Shown here in pieces: positions 52,483 through 60,128 of a stretch of DNA of 64,000 nt. The notes under the pieces are model-generated. The model was not told the DNA's origin. It saw nothing but the letters and a program-made list of their open reading frames with translations, and searched no databases. Each line of letters starts with the position of its first letter. Position 1 is the first letter of the stretch. Both the position numbers and the translations under genes were made by a program. The DNA comes from Bin87 sp965204395 (lineage in GTDB: Bacteria; Chloroflexota; Dehalococcoidia; Lucifugimonadales; UBA3495): assembly GCA_965204395.1 (NCBI GenBank), contig OZ241987.1, positions 3,968,001 through 4,032,000 of the forward strand, given 5' to 3'.

Positions 52483-52686
52483 TTACCGGCGCTCGGGAAT
52501 GAAAACGGATGGGGACTCGGCCCCTGATACATCGATCTCGTACACGCGCGCCAATCCTTGCCGCATCAGGGACACCCGCGCGCGCAGGTCCGCCATGCGC
52601 TCATGATCGGACGTGTCGAGGCCGTTTGCGGCTGCCACACGAAGAAATGCCTGTTCGGTGATAGTGGATTCTGCGTCGTTGGACAT
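52483..52686 (-). CDS. Small GatC/AtzG-like amidase partner
   Basis: 67 residues from the ATG at 52686 (TTG at 52704 is in frame). Two helices (TITEQAFLRVAAANGLDTSDHERMADLRARVSLMRQGLARVYEIDV) followed by an extended tail ending FIPERR. This helical-pair-plus-tail layout is like GatC and AtzG, which wrap around GatA-type amidases. Because the amidase follows directly, a two-subunit complex is likely. Identity rests on layout and context rather than on motifs. Confidence 0.65.
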   Translation of the reverse strand: MSNDAESTITEQAFLRVAAANGLDTSDHERMADLRARVSLMRQGLARVYEIDVSGAESPSVFIPERR

Positions 52687-52829
52687 GAAAACCTGCGATG
52701 ACAAAAGCGCAGTATCAGACTGATTTGCCGGATAGCGGGCGTCATTATGGCGTATGCCGACACCGTTGGCAATCTGGTATTTTCCTTGGGCTATACTGTC
52801 AAAACTAATCCTCTAGCTATCTGTTTTTC

Positions 52830-53672
52830 ATGACGTACACGCATTGCGTACATTGCGGCGCTGATCTGCCCGAACGGGGGAATTTCTGCCCTGCGTGCGG
52901 CGAAAAACTCCCCGTCAATGCCGATCAGCCCATCCCGGCCTGCACCGATATCGGTCACGCTGAACCTGCGTTGACCGAGCAACAACTCCTGATCCGGGAG
53001 CGAATGGGTCCCGGGTCGTGGGGGATGTGGCCGGCCACCCTCGGCATCTTGGCGTTGGTGCCGACCGCGATCCTGGTGTCCTTGTTGGCGCTGGTGCTCC
53101 CTTTATCTACGACTACCGTGATAGCGGCCGGCATATTGGGAGCGGTTCAACTGGGCCTGGTATGGATATTGACCACGCGCTCGTGGCCTGTTGAGCCCGC
53201 CCTTTACGGCCTGCGGACTCCAAGAATGCCCTACTGGCGAACGATCATCGCGTGCTTATTGGTCCTCGGTGCCAGCCTTGGCGCAATTCAGTTATACGTG
53301 ATGGTTACCACATACTTGGGTATCGAAATTTTGGTCCCTGCCGACTTGCCATCCGATCTCGTCCTGCCGGGCGCGTTGTCGATCCTGACCGTCATCGCGC
53401 TTGCGGTCATAACGCCAATCGCTGAGGAAGTATTTTTCAGGGGGTTCGTGCTTCGAAGCCTCGTAAATCGTTGGGGAATGGCGCCCGGGATAATCGTATC
53501 GGCCGCGATTTTCGCCGTTTTGCACTTCCAACCTTCAATAATCATCCCCGTGTTTATCACCGGTCTCCTTCTGGGAGCGCTTTATTGGCAGACAGGATCA
53601 ATTTGGCCCGGCATCGGAGTACATGCGGGTCAAAACTTGATTGCTACCTTGGGTGTAATCGTTGGATTGTAG
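52830..53672 (+). CDS. CPBP family intramembrane metalloprotease with zinc ribbon
   Basis: 280 residues. The N-terminal zinc ribbon CVHCGADLPERGNFCPACG is followed by about 8 hydrophobic segments. The ABI/CPBP motifs are IAEEVFFRGFVLRSL (EExxxR), FAVLHF and HAGQN. These proteases act on membrane substrates or process signals. A TATACT box at 52792-52797 may be the -10 element. Confidence 0.88.
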   Translation: MTYTHCVHCGADLPERGNFCPACGEKLPVNADQPIPACTDIGHAEPALTEQQLLIRERMGPGSWGMWPATLGILALVPTAILVSLLALVLPLSTTTVIAAGILGAVQLGLVWILTTRSWPVEPALYGLRTPRMPYWRTIIACLLVLGASLGAIQLYVMVTTYLGIEILVPADLPSDLVLPGALSILTVIALAVITPIAEEVFFRGFVLRSLVNRWGMAPGIIVSAAIFAVLHFQPSIIIPVFITGLLLGALYWQTGSIWPGIGVHAGQNLIATLGVIVGL

Positions 53673-53691
53673 TTGCCTCAAAATGTTGGGG

Positions 53692-53697
53692 TATAAT
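53692..53697 (+). promoter_or_regulatory. -10 box TATAAT of cysC
   Basis: GGTATAATTCGCC, 38 nt before the cysC ATG, again with a CGCC discriminator. -35 is unclear (TAGTTG with 16-nt spacing is possible). Confidence 0.5.
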
Positions 53698-53735
53698 TCG
53701 CCGCGCAATTCGCTAGGGAGCAATCTCAGATAGCC

Positions 53736-54356
53736 ATGAATCACGATGTGGTCTGGCAAAACTACGCTATTTCGATGGCCGACCGGGTCCACCTGCTCGA
53801 GCAGCAACCTTTCGTGTTGTGGTTCACCGGGCTGCCTGGAGCCGGCAAAACGACGCTGGCGAACGTGATGGCCAAGCGGCTCCATGACCTGCACCGCCAT
53901 GCCTACGTGCTGGACGGGGACAACCTCCGCCACGGGTTGAATCGGGACTTGGGGTTCACGGTGAAAGATCGTCAGGAAAACGTCCGCCGCACCGCTGAGG
54001 TTGCCAACCTGATGTATGACTCCGGGTTGATTACCCTGGTTGCGTGTATCTCGCCCTTCAAGGCGGAGAGGGATTTCGCCAGGAGCCTATTCCCCGAAAA
54101 CCAGTTCGTCGAGGTCTTCGTTGATACGCCGCAGGCCATCTGCGAGCAGCGCGACCAAAAGGGACTCTATCGCCGGGCCAGGGCCGGCGTGCTTTCCAAC
54201 TTCACCGGTATCGATTCTCCGTTCGAGCGTCCGGAATCTCCCGAAATGGTCATAGATGCCGGCCAATGCAGCCCCTCGGACTGCGCCGACGAGATCACCA
54301 AGTATCTTGTGGATCGAGAGTTGCTGGTCGGCGACTGGACACCAACCGGGCCGTAG
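53736..54356 (+). CDS. cysC: Adenylylsulfate kinase
   Basis: Phosphorylates APS to PAPS. The 206-residue protein has the P-loop WFTGLPGAGKTTLAN, the APS-site YVLDGDNLRHGLNRDLGF, and VRRTAEVANLMYDSGLITLVA and QRDQKGLYRRA. PAPS serves sulfate assimilation or sulfation; no sulfotransferase or reductase is in the window. trpA follows after 39 nt. Confidence 0.94.
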   Translation: MNHDVVWQNYAISMADRVHLLEQQPFVLWFTGLPGAGKTTLANVMAKRLHDLHRHAYVLDGDNLRHGLNRDLGFTVKDRQENVRRTAEVANLMYDSGLITLVACISPFKAERDFARSLFPENQFVEVFVDTPQAICEQRDQKGLYRRARAGVLSNFTGIDSPFERPESPEMVIDAGQCSPSDCADEITKYLVDRELLVGDWTPTGP

Positions 54357-54395
54357 GCTACGTTATTCATCACCTACTTACGACGAAGGCATTTC

Positions 54396-55232
54396 ATGGT
54401 TACCGATTCCACTACCCGAACCGACCGTATCGCAGCAAAGTTCGCTGCATTGAAAAAGGAGGGCCGGACCGGTCTGGTGGTCTTCGTCACCGTTGGGCAC
54501 CCGTACCCCGACGCGGCGTTGGATATCGTGCCCAGCCTGGTTTCGGCGGGCGCCGACGCCGTCGAGTTGGGCATCCCGTTCAGCGATGCCATCGGCGAGG
54601 GCCCGGTCATCCAGCAATCCAGCTTTGTCGCCTTGCAGAACGGCATCACTACGCAAACGTGCCTGGACACCGCGACCCAGTTGCGCCCTCAGATCGGCGA
54701 TACCCCGTTGATTTTGATGGGTTACTACAACACATTGCTGTCGTACGGTCTCGAAAAATTCGCATCCGCTTGCGCGGAAGCCACCGTGGACGGATTGATT
54801 ATCGTGGATTTGCCCGGCGATGAGGCGGCCCCGCTGGTCGGTGCGCTTTCCAAACACGGCATCCATCTGATCCCGTTGCTGGCGCCCACGAGTACCGACA
54901 AAAGCATCGCCCAATATACCGAAATAGGCGGTGGATTCGTATATTGCATCAGCGTCACCGGAGTCACCGGCGCCCGTACCGAGGTTTCAGAACGCGGGTT
55001 GGACCTTGTCGAACGGGTCCGCCAACGAACGGATCTGCCCATAGCCGTCGGGTTTGGCATCTCCCAGCGTGAACACGTTTTGAACGTGGGCGAACGCGCC
55101 GACGCTGCCGTGGTGGGCAGTGCCTTGGTGGGGGCGCTTGCCGACGGACCTGACGCCGAGGCGGCCCGGCGTGGTGCGCGTGTGGTAGCCGCATTGGCTG
55201 GGCGCGGCGATGACGCCCCTGATACAACGTAA
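54396..55232 (+). CDS. trpA: Tryptophan synthase alpha subunit
   Basis: Cleaves indole-3-glycerol phosphate. 278 residues, TIM barrel: VVFVTVGHPYPD, catalytic Glu in DAVELGIPFSD, then AIGEGPVIQ where most enzymes have a catalytic Asp (ADGP); here it is Glu, a change seen in some natural TrpA proteins. The later motifs YYNTLLSYG, DGLIIVDLPGDEA and VYCISVTGVTGAR are normal. The trpB and other trp genes are not in the window. Confidence 0.94.
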   Translation: MVTDSTTRTDRIAAKFAALKKEGRTGLVVFVTVGHPYPDAALDIVPSLVSAGADAVELGIPFSDAIGEGPVIQQSSFVALQNGITTQTCLDTATQLRPQIGDTPLILMGYYNTLLSYGLEKFASACAEATVDGLIIVDLPGDEAAPLVGALSKHGIHLIPLLAPTSTDKSIAQYTEIGGGFVYCISVTGVTGARTEVSERGLDLVERVRQRTDLPIAVGFGISQREHVLNVGERADAAVVGSALVGALADGPDAEAARRGARVVAALAGRGDDAPDTT

Positions 55233-55530
55233 TCCTGCGTGTTGCGAAATCCGGGAAATCGCGGATCAGGGCCATTCGATTACCCCGGGCGGGTGGTCAG
55301 TCCGTTCGTCCTGTTCTGCCGTAGGCCCTTGGGGGTTCCGCCTGTGGCGGGTCGAAGGATGATCTTCCTCTCCCATCGGCTGAGAAAGTTGGGGTTACGG
55401 TTACGTATCCCCCAAACCAAAAACAAAATCCCGTTCATCCCGTTCATCCATGAAAAATTGATTTTCCAACAGTGACACCCGTCCATTGCTCTAACCCGCA
55501 CCCGCGTTCTATCCTAACCATGTCAGGTTC

Positions 55531-55558
55531 CCCGCTCGGCACTCGAGAGCCGGGCGGG
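55531..55558. repeat. Hairpin CCCGCTCGGC...GCCGGGCGGG
   Basis: Ten-base arms (one G-U pair as RNA) around an 8-nt loop, about 300 nt after trpA. No T-run follows, so it is not a clear terminator. Confidence 0.45.
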
Positions 55559-55687
55559 ATCAGCCGCATCGCATGCAGCGGCAGCCACCAAACTACCAAC
55601 ATGGCGAGGTGTCAAAAGGTTCGGGTCGCATAACGGCCTGTCGGTTACCCAAAAGCAGAATAAGGTTCCCAAGGAGCCTAGAGTCGT

Positions 55688-55730
55688 AGATCCGCCTCTG
55701 GTGGGCCGAAAGTCCGCCCCCGGCGGATCT
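55688..55730. repeat. Tandem CCGCC...GGCGG palindromes with outer inverted repeat
   Basis: Two CCGCCnnnGGnGG units (starting 55691 and 55713) enclosed by AGATCCGCC (55688-55696) and GGCGGATCT (55722-55730). This is the largest of the small palindromes in the trpA-aro gap. Confidence 0.55.
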
Positions 55731-56462
55731 ATATTCCACGATCAAGCTCCCGGAACCCAGCGGGTGTTACCACCGCCCCGTGCTCGCGCTGCCCCGGTAT
55801 CATTGGCCGGCTACCCGCGAGGACACGGAAGCCTAGGACGATATCTTTCTGCGCAAGCAAAAAAACAGTGTTGGCCGTGCAGAGTTTACCCGCCTCCGGC
55901 GGGACAACCGATCCGAACCACAACCTGACACCCAAAACCGAAAACCAACCACTAACCCAAAAGGAGGCAACCACCCACCGAAACATCAACTGACAACGAC
56001 TGCCGCACTGGGGCTGAAATAGCGTCACCCCATAAAATCGCCGTGCCTTCATCCCGGACCCTCATTCCTGAATGGCCGGTCTCCCGTACTGGCCTCTCAA
56101 TACATGGGCGAATGAGTGCGCATGACCCTGCACGCCAACCCCCACAGGCTTCGCCTTTCGTGGCCTAACCCCAGCTGGACCGCCCTCATGGATTCTTTTG
56201 GGGGCGGCCTATAGGCGCATGCAGACAATCCAAAGACCCCGAAGGTTGAAACCAGGGCCGTTCGGTTATTCGCATTGTGCAACGTGGTCCGCCCCCGCTG
56301 TGGAACGCCCCCAGGTTCGCCTCTGGAGAATCCGCCTTTGGCGGGCGCCTGTCGGACCATGAAAGCGTCCTTCGACCCGCCACCGGCGACCTACGGCGGC
56401 TCAGGACCATCGGACAGGCGGGGTTGATAATCGAAAAGCCCTTAACCGTTGTTCGGGTACCG

Positions 56463-56491
56463 TTGACAATAAGCGAGTGTCGGCGTAGCAT
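56463..56491 (+). promoter_or_regulatory. Promoter TTGACA-17-TAGCAT of the aro leader
   Basis: Perfect TTGACA (56463-56468), 17-nt spacer and TAGCAT (56486-56491). The leader-peptide ATG begins 9 nt after the -10 box, so the transcript starts at or a few bases before it. Confidence 0.75.
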
Positions 56492-56500
56492 CTCCGTCAA

Positions 56501-56605
56501 ATGAATTCAGTGCGTCGCCAAAACGTGTTCGGGTATTACCGCCCCTTTTACTTTTACGCTTACCGCCACAAGGTTTGCGTAATTCCGGCGTGTGAGGCCC
56601 GATAA
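56501..56605 (+). CDS. Phe/Tyr-rich leader peptide of the DAHP synthase gene
   Basis: A 34-codon ORF ending in TAA at 56603-56605. It begins MNSVRRQNVFGYYRPFYFYA and continues YRHKVCVIPACEAR. Residues 10-21 contain five Tyr and three Phe in 12 positions. It lies between a consensus promoter and an intrinsic terminator upstream of a class I DAHP synthase, whose product feeds Phe and Tyr synthesis. This is what a ribosome-mediated attenuation leader should look like. It lacks a Shine-Dalgarno but is probably leaderless. It is too short for the usual gene callers. Confidence 0.8.
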   Translation: MNSVRRQNVFGYYRPFYFYAYRHKVCVIPACEAR

Positions 56606-56661
56606 CCTTTGGGAAAACCACCAAGAGAGGACTTCAGCCGGAGGCAGGCTGAAGTCCTTTT
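56587..56661 (+). promoter_or_regulatory. Attenuator: antiterminator segment and terminator
   Basis: Terminator: AGGACTTCAGCC (56628-56639) pairs with GGCTGAAGTCCT (56647-56658) around a GGAGGCA loop, followed by TTT (56659-56661). The 5' arm can instead pair with upstream RNA: GGC (56587-56589) with GCC (56637-56639) and TGAGGCCC (56593-56600) with GGACTTCA (56629-56636), with one mismatch, one G-U and a 3-nt bulge. A further hairpin AAGGTT (56570-56575) / AACCTT (56604-56609) encloses that segment. A ribosome held at the Tyr codons (up to 56563) would free the antiterminator; one that reaches the stop codon at 56603 would cover it. Confidence 0.75.
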
Positions 56662-56715
56662 AGATTGTGAACAGGGTTGGCGCACCCGGGGCAACCCAAC
56701 CAGGAGGACAACGAA

Positions 56716-57789
56716 ATGGTAACCTCGCAAGCCAAGGACGTTAACGTAATGAGCAACACCGCTTTGATTCGCCCGTCGGAGTTGGAAGCACGGATCCCCC
56801 TGAGTGCCGCCGCCAAGGAGACGGTCCTGGAAGGACGGCGCCAACTCGAAGCAGTGCTCAACCGGGAGGATGAGCGTTTCGCGGTGATCGTCGGCCCCTG
56901 CTCCATACATGACCCCGCCGCCGCTATGGACTACGCCGAACGGCTCAAGCCCTTGGCGGACCGCCTTAGCGACCGGATTATGGTCGTGATGCGAGTCTAT
57001 TTCGAAAAACCCCGTACCACGGTGGGGTGGAAAGGCTTGATCTATGATCCGAACCTCAACGACACCTACGAAATCGAAGATGGTCTGCACCGAGCCCGTC
57101 GGCTGCTCATGGATCTCTCCGAAGCCGGGCTGTACTCAGCCACCGAGTTCCTGGACCCAATAGTGCCGCAGTACGTCGCCGACTTGGTCACCTGGGCCGC
57201 CATCGGCGCTCGCACCACCGAGAGCCAGATCCATCGCCAGATGGCATCGGGCCTTTCCATGCCCGTCGGCTTCAAGAACGGCACCGACGGAGACCCACAA
57301 ACCGCCGTGGACGCCCTCGTCGCCGCCCGCACGCCACAAGCTTTCCTCGGCATCGCCCATGACGGGCAGGCCTCTATCGTCGAAACTCGGGGCAATGAGA
57401 ACTGCCATCTTGTGTTGCGCGGCGGGCGCAGCGGTACCAATTTTGATGCGCGTTCCATCGCGGTGGCTCAAGACGCACTGCGCAAGGCCGACGCGCTCCC
57501 GAACATTTTGGTGGACTGTAGTCACGGAAACTCCAACAAGGACCACACGCGACAGCGCCTCGCTTTCGAAGACGTTCTCGCTCAGCGTTTGGAAGGGAAC
57601 GGCAACCTGATCGGCGTCATGCTGGAAAGCAACATCAACGCCGGCGCACAGAAACTCGGCCCGGATCCCTCAACGCTGGAGTACGGTGTTTCCATCACCG
57701 ACTCGTGCATCAGTTGGGATGAAACCGTAGACCTGCTCAATTGGGCTTACGGCAAACTCGGGCGGGCGGCTGCAGTGGCGGCCGATTAA
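56716..57789 (+). CDS. aroF: 3-deoxy-7-phosphoheptulonate synthase, class I (AroF/G/H type)
   Basis: First step of the shikimate pathway: PEP plus erythrose 4-phosphate to DAHP. 357 residues from the ATG at 56716, with AGGAGG upstream (frame open to 56677). Motifs: VIVGPCSIHDPAAAMDYAERL, VMRVYFEKPRTTVGWKGLI, ARTTESQIHRQMASGLSMP, GFKNGTDGD and VDCSHGNSNKDH. This is the Type I-alpha enzyme usually controlled by Phe, Tyr or Trp. The Tyr/Phe-rich leader suggests this copy responds to Tyr and Phe; which isoenzyme of E. coli it most resembles was not determined. Confidence 0.95.
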   Translation: MVTSQAKDVNVMSNTALIRPSELEARIPLSAAAKETVLEGRRQLEAVLNREDERFAVIVGPCSIHDPAAAMDYAERLKPLADRLSDRIMVVMRVYFEKPRTTVGWKGLIYDPNLNDTYEIEDGLHRARRLLMDLSEAGLYSATEFLDPIVPQYVADLVTWAAIGARTTESQIHRQMASGLSMPVGFKNGTDGDPQTAVDALVAARTPQAFLGIAHDGQASIVETRGNENCHLVLRGGRSGTNFDARSIAVAQDALRKADALPNILVDCSHGNSNKDHTRQRLAFEDVLAQRLEGNGNLIGVMLESNINAGAQKLGPDPSTLEYGVSITDSCISWDETVDLLNWAYGKLGRAAAVAAD

Positions 57790-57831
57790 CCCGGATCATT
57801 TGCGGTCATTCGACCGCCATCGGCTTGACCG

Positions 57832-57861
57832 AAAGGGACGGGCGCAAAGCCCGTCTCTTTT
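57832..57861 (+). terminator. Terminator after the DAHP synthase gene
   Basis: AAAGGGACGGGC pairs with GCCCGTCTCTTT (one G-U pair) and ends in TTTT. It is the GGGACGGG variant of the hairpin family with a true T-run. Confidence 0.75.
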
Positions 57862-57879
57862 GTCGCCGCTTCCCCATGA

Positions 57880-57885
57880 TATAAT
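57880..57885 (+). promoter_or_regulatory. -10 box TATAAT upstream of the GNAT gene
   Basis: GATATAATCGCG lies 82 nt before the GNAT ATG; TTGTCG at 57860-57865 is a possible -35 but with only 14-nt spacing. Confidence 0.4.
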
Positions 57886-57966
57886 CGCGTTACACCAAGG
57901 GATAAAACGTCAAGTACGGAATTTTTACCTGCCGCCGATCGCGGTTTTGCACTCAGGAGGACGGCC

Positions 57967-58554
57967 ATGTTTCCACAGGTTAGCCTCACCACCGCCGTTT
58001 CCAAAGATGACGTGGGCCGCGTTCGCGACTGGCTGCGCGACCCCGAGGTCAGTTCGCTCTGGTACGGGACCGACGATTCCGATGGGCACGCGCTGCACAT
58101 CGGATACGCGCCGGAACAGGTCCAGGAAGCGTCCGACGATGAGTGGAATCAAATATTCAATCAGGACGAACGGCGCATTTATTCCATCTACGTACCGGAG
58201 GAAGCCCACATCGGAGAAGGCCAGCTTCTGGTCGAATGGCCCCTGGAAGAAGCGCAACTATTCATCCTGATCGGCCGGAAGGACCTCTGGCACCACCACT
58301 ACGGCACTTCGGCCCTGGTAGCCATGCTCGACGAGGCTTTCGACAACCTGGAACTCCACCGAGTCTGGGTGGATGTGCCCGAATACAACGAGCATGCCTT
58401 ACAGATGTTCCGGCACTTAGGCTTCGTTCTTGAGGGTCATCTGCGACGCACCCACCGCAAAGACGGCAACTGGTACGACTCATTTGCCATGGGACTGCTG
58501 ACCGACGAATATAGCCGGCGTCGCAGCCGGGTGCTGGCCCAATACGGCGCGTAA
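57967..58554 (+). CDS. GNAT family N-acetyltransferase
   Basis: 195 residues, RimJ/RimL-like. SIYVPEEAHIGEGQLLVEW and ILIGRKDLWHHHYGTSALVAMLDEAF carry the acetyl-CoA binding stretch (a variant of Q/RxxGxG/A), and VWVDVPEYNEHALQMFRHLGFVLEGHLRRTHRKDG is the typical C-terminal part. CAGGAGGA precedes the ATG. The acceptor is unknown. It is followed by the cytidylate-kinase-like and rhomboid genes on the same strand. Confidence 0.9.
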   Translation: MFPQVSLTTAVSKDDVGRVRDWLRDPEVSSLWYGTDDSDGHALHIGYAPEQVQEASDDEWNQIFNQDERRIYSIYVPEEAHIGEGQLLVEWPLEEAQLFILIGRKDLWHHHYGTSALVAMLDEAFDNLELHRVWVDVPEYNEHALQMFRHLGFVLEGHLRRTHRKDGNWYDSFAMGLLTDEYSRRRSRVLAQYGA

Positions 58555-58584
58555 CCTGGCGGCAGAGGGGATGGAGGTAGGATC

Positions 58585-59292
58585 ATGCCGGTCATTACCA
58601 TCAACGGGGTAATAGGCAGCGGAACGCTGGAAATCGGCCACCTGGTCGCTCAGAACCTGGGTCTAAATTACGTCGACCGCTACATCTTCTCGGAAGCGGC
58701 CCGGCTGGTTGGCTCTCCCGTAGGCCAACTCATCGAAAAAGAGCAGCGGGTCGTACCGTTCCGGGAAAGAGTCGCCCGGTTCATGCAGGGTGTTCTGGAA
58801 CGGTCTGCCGTAGCCGGCGCTGGCGCAGAGCCGTATTTCGGCCGCGGCATCGAGATGCTTCCGGCCGAGGCGTACACCGAACTGGTCTCCGACGCGGCCT
58901 CAAGCTCACCGGTTCACGACCGCGCGTTCATTGATGCGACAACGTCCGTGATCAAAGAATTGGCCGGCGGCGGCGATGTGGTCATCATCGGTCGCGGCAG
59001 TAACATGATCCTGGCCGACACTCCCGGCGTGGTCCATGTGGGCTTGGTGGCCCCGATGGATGTTCGCATCGACACCATGGCCAAGCGGGAAATGTTCTCC
59101 AACGACGAAGCCCGTGCCTATGCGGAGGATCTGGAAAACGCCCGGGTGACCTTTTACCGCAAATTCTTCCGCGTCAACGCCAACGACCCCACGAATTTCC
59201 ACCTGATGCTGAACATCGGCCGGATTTCGCAAAGCACTGCGGCAGAAATCATCGGGCACGCCGCCGAAGACATCGCAGCCGCTACCGACTAG
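58585..59292 (+). CDS. Cytidylate kinase-like family protein
   Basis: 235 residues. The N-terminal nucleotide-binding loop is GVIGSGTLEIG, lacking the Lys of a normal P-loop, as in the cytidylate_kin2/AAK6-like families. IIGRGSNMILADTPGVVHVGLVAPMDVRI is the central strand-loop typical of the group. It is not canonical Cmk; a nucleotide substrate is only inferred from the fold. Short gaps (30 and 2 nt) link it to GNAT and rhomboid genes. Confidence 0.85.
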   Translation: MPVITINGVIGSGTLEIGHLVAQNLGLNYVDRYIFSEAARLVGSPVGQLIEKEQRVVPFRERVARFMQGVLERSAVAGAGAEPYFGRGIEMLPAEAYTELVSDAASSSPVHDRAFIDATTSVIKELAGGGDVVIIGRGSNMILADTPGVVHVGLVAPMDVRIDTMAKREMFSNDEARAYAEDLENARVTFYRKFFRVNANDPTNFHLMLNIGRISQSTAAEIIGHAAEDIAAATD

Positions 59293-59294
59293 TC

Positions 59295-60113
59295 GTGCTG
59301 CCCATATCCGACGCTGGTCGCTACCGGGGCACGTTCCCGTACGTTAATGTCGTCCTACTGGCGCTCAATACTCTCGTATTCCTTTACGAGATTGCCATCG
59401 GCGGATTCGGGTTTCTTTTCGGCGGCAGCAACGTCGATATCTTTGTCTTCTTCCTGAAGTACGGATTTATTCCTGCTGAGTTGTCCTCCGGCCAGGCTTA
59501 TCAGAGCCTGGGGCTCGGCGCAGCCGGCGGGATCAGCATCGCAACACCCATCCCCACCTGGGGCACGCTTATCTCGTGCATGTTCATCCACGGCGGACTC
59601 ATGCACTTCATCGGCAACATGCTGTTCCTGTGGGTTTTCGGCGACAACATCGAGGACACATTCGGACACATCAGGTACCTGGTGTTCTACCTCGCCGCCG
59701 GCGTTCTGGCTACGTTGGCACACTTCGCCATTGAGCCCACTTCGCAAACACCGCTGGTCGGCGCCAGCGGCGCGATCTCAGGGGTGATGGGAGCCTACCT
59801 GCTCCTGTACCCCCGCAATCGCATCCGGACCCTCATCATCTACTTCCTGATCACGGTGATCGACCTACCAGCCATCTGGTTATTGCTGATCTGGATCGGC
59901 CTGCAAACCATCCAGGGACTGCTGTCCATCGGCGTCAGCGATCAGGTGAGCACGGCGTTCTTCGCCCACATCGGCGGGTTCGTGGTGGGCGCAATCGTGG
60001 GCCTGGTCGTCAGGATGTTCCGCAGCGACCCTAGAGGTGGGTCCGGTTACGGAAGCAGAAGCTACGATCGGGAACCACCCGCACAATACTGGCGAGGACG
60101 CCGGCTCGATTAG
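59295..60113 (+). CDS. Rhomboid family intramembrane serine protease
   Basis: 272 residues with about 6 membrane segments. Catalytic Ser in LVGASGAISGVMGAYLL (GASG) and His in FFAHIGGFVVGAIVG. HGGLMHFIGNMLFLWVFGDNIED is the characteristic HxxxN segment of the oxyanion region. The C-terminal tail is short, basic and aromatic (RGGSGYGSRSYDREPPAQYW). The start is GTG at 59295, 2 nt after the previous gene, which implies coupled translation. Confidence 0.95.
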   Translation: MLPISDAGRYRGTFPYVNVVLLALNTLVFLYEIAIGGFGFLFGGSNVDIFVFFLKYGFIPAELSSGQAYQSLGLGAAGGISIATPIPTWGTLISCMFIHGGLMHFIGNMLFLWVFGDNIEDTFGHIRYLVFYLAAGVLATLAHFAIEPTSQTPLVGASGAISGVMGAYLLLYPRNRIRTLIIYFLITVIDLPAIWLLLIWIGLQTIQGLLSIGVSDQVSTAFFAHIGGFVVGAIVGLVVRMFRSDPRGGSGYGSRSYDREPPAQYWRGRRLD

Positions 60114-60128
60114 CCGGCGCGCCGCTCG

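Larger units (their letters stand above)
55233..56462. other. Gene-free region rich in small palindromes
   Basis: About 1.2 kb without a credible gene: open frames are short, without ribosome sites, and of low-complexity translation. It contains at least five copies of a CCGCCnnnGGCGG-type palindrome, at 55336-55354, 55688-55730 (two, nested in an AGATCCGCC/GGCGGATCT pair), 55888-55904, 56331-56346 and 56375-56391. It also has a 10-bp hairpin at 55531-55558 and an A/C-rich stretch at about 55905-56000. It looks like a decayed or repeat-invaded intergenic region; an unknown structured RNA is not excluded. Confidence 0.6.

Noticed and set aside
51027..52686. gatA and gatC of the tRNA amidotransferase
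   Set aside because: No gatB nearby and the small partner lacks clear GatC motifs; a general amidase pair is more likely.
55701..55928. 75-codon frame in the trpA-aroF gap
   Set aside because: No ribosome site, Pro/Arg-rich translation and overlaps the palindromes; treated as non-coding.
55233..56462. tmRNA, RNase P RNA or SRP RNA in the gene-free gap
   Set aside because: I looked for their conserved cores by eye and found none.
56186..56500. 104-codon minus-strand frame before the aro promoter
   Set aside because: No ribosome site or family resemblance, and it runs through palindromic repeats.
56492..56715. T-box riboswitch as the aro regulator
   Set aside because: No T-box consensus or specifier-loop layout was seen; a translated Tyr/Phe-rich ORF explains the leader better.
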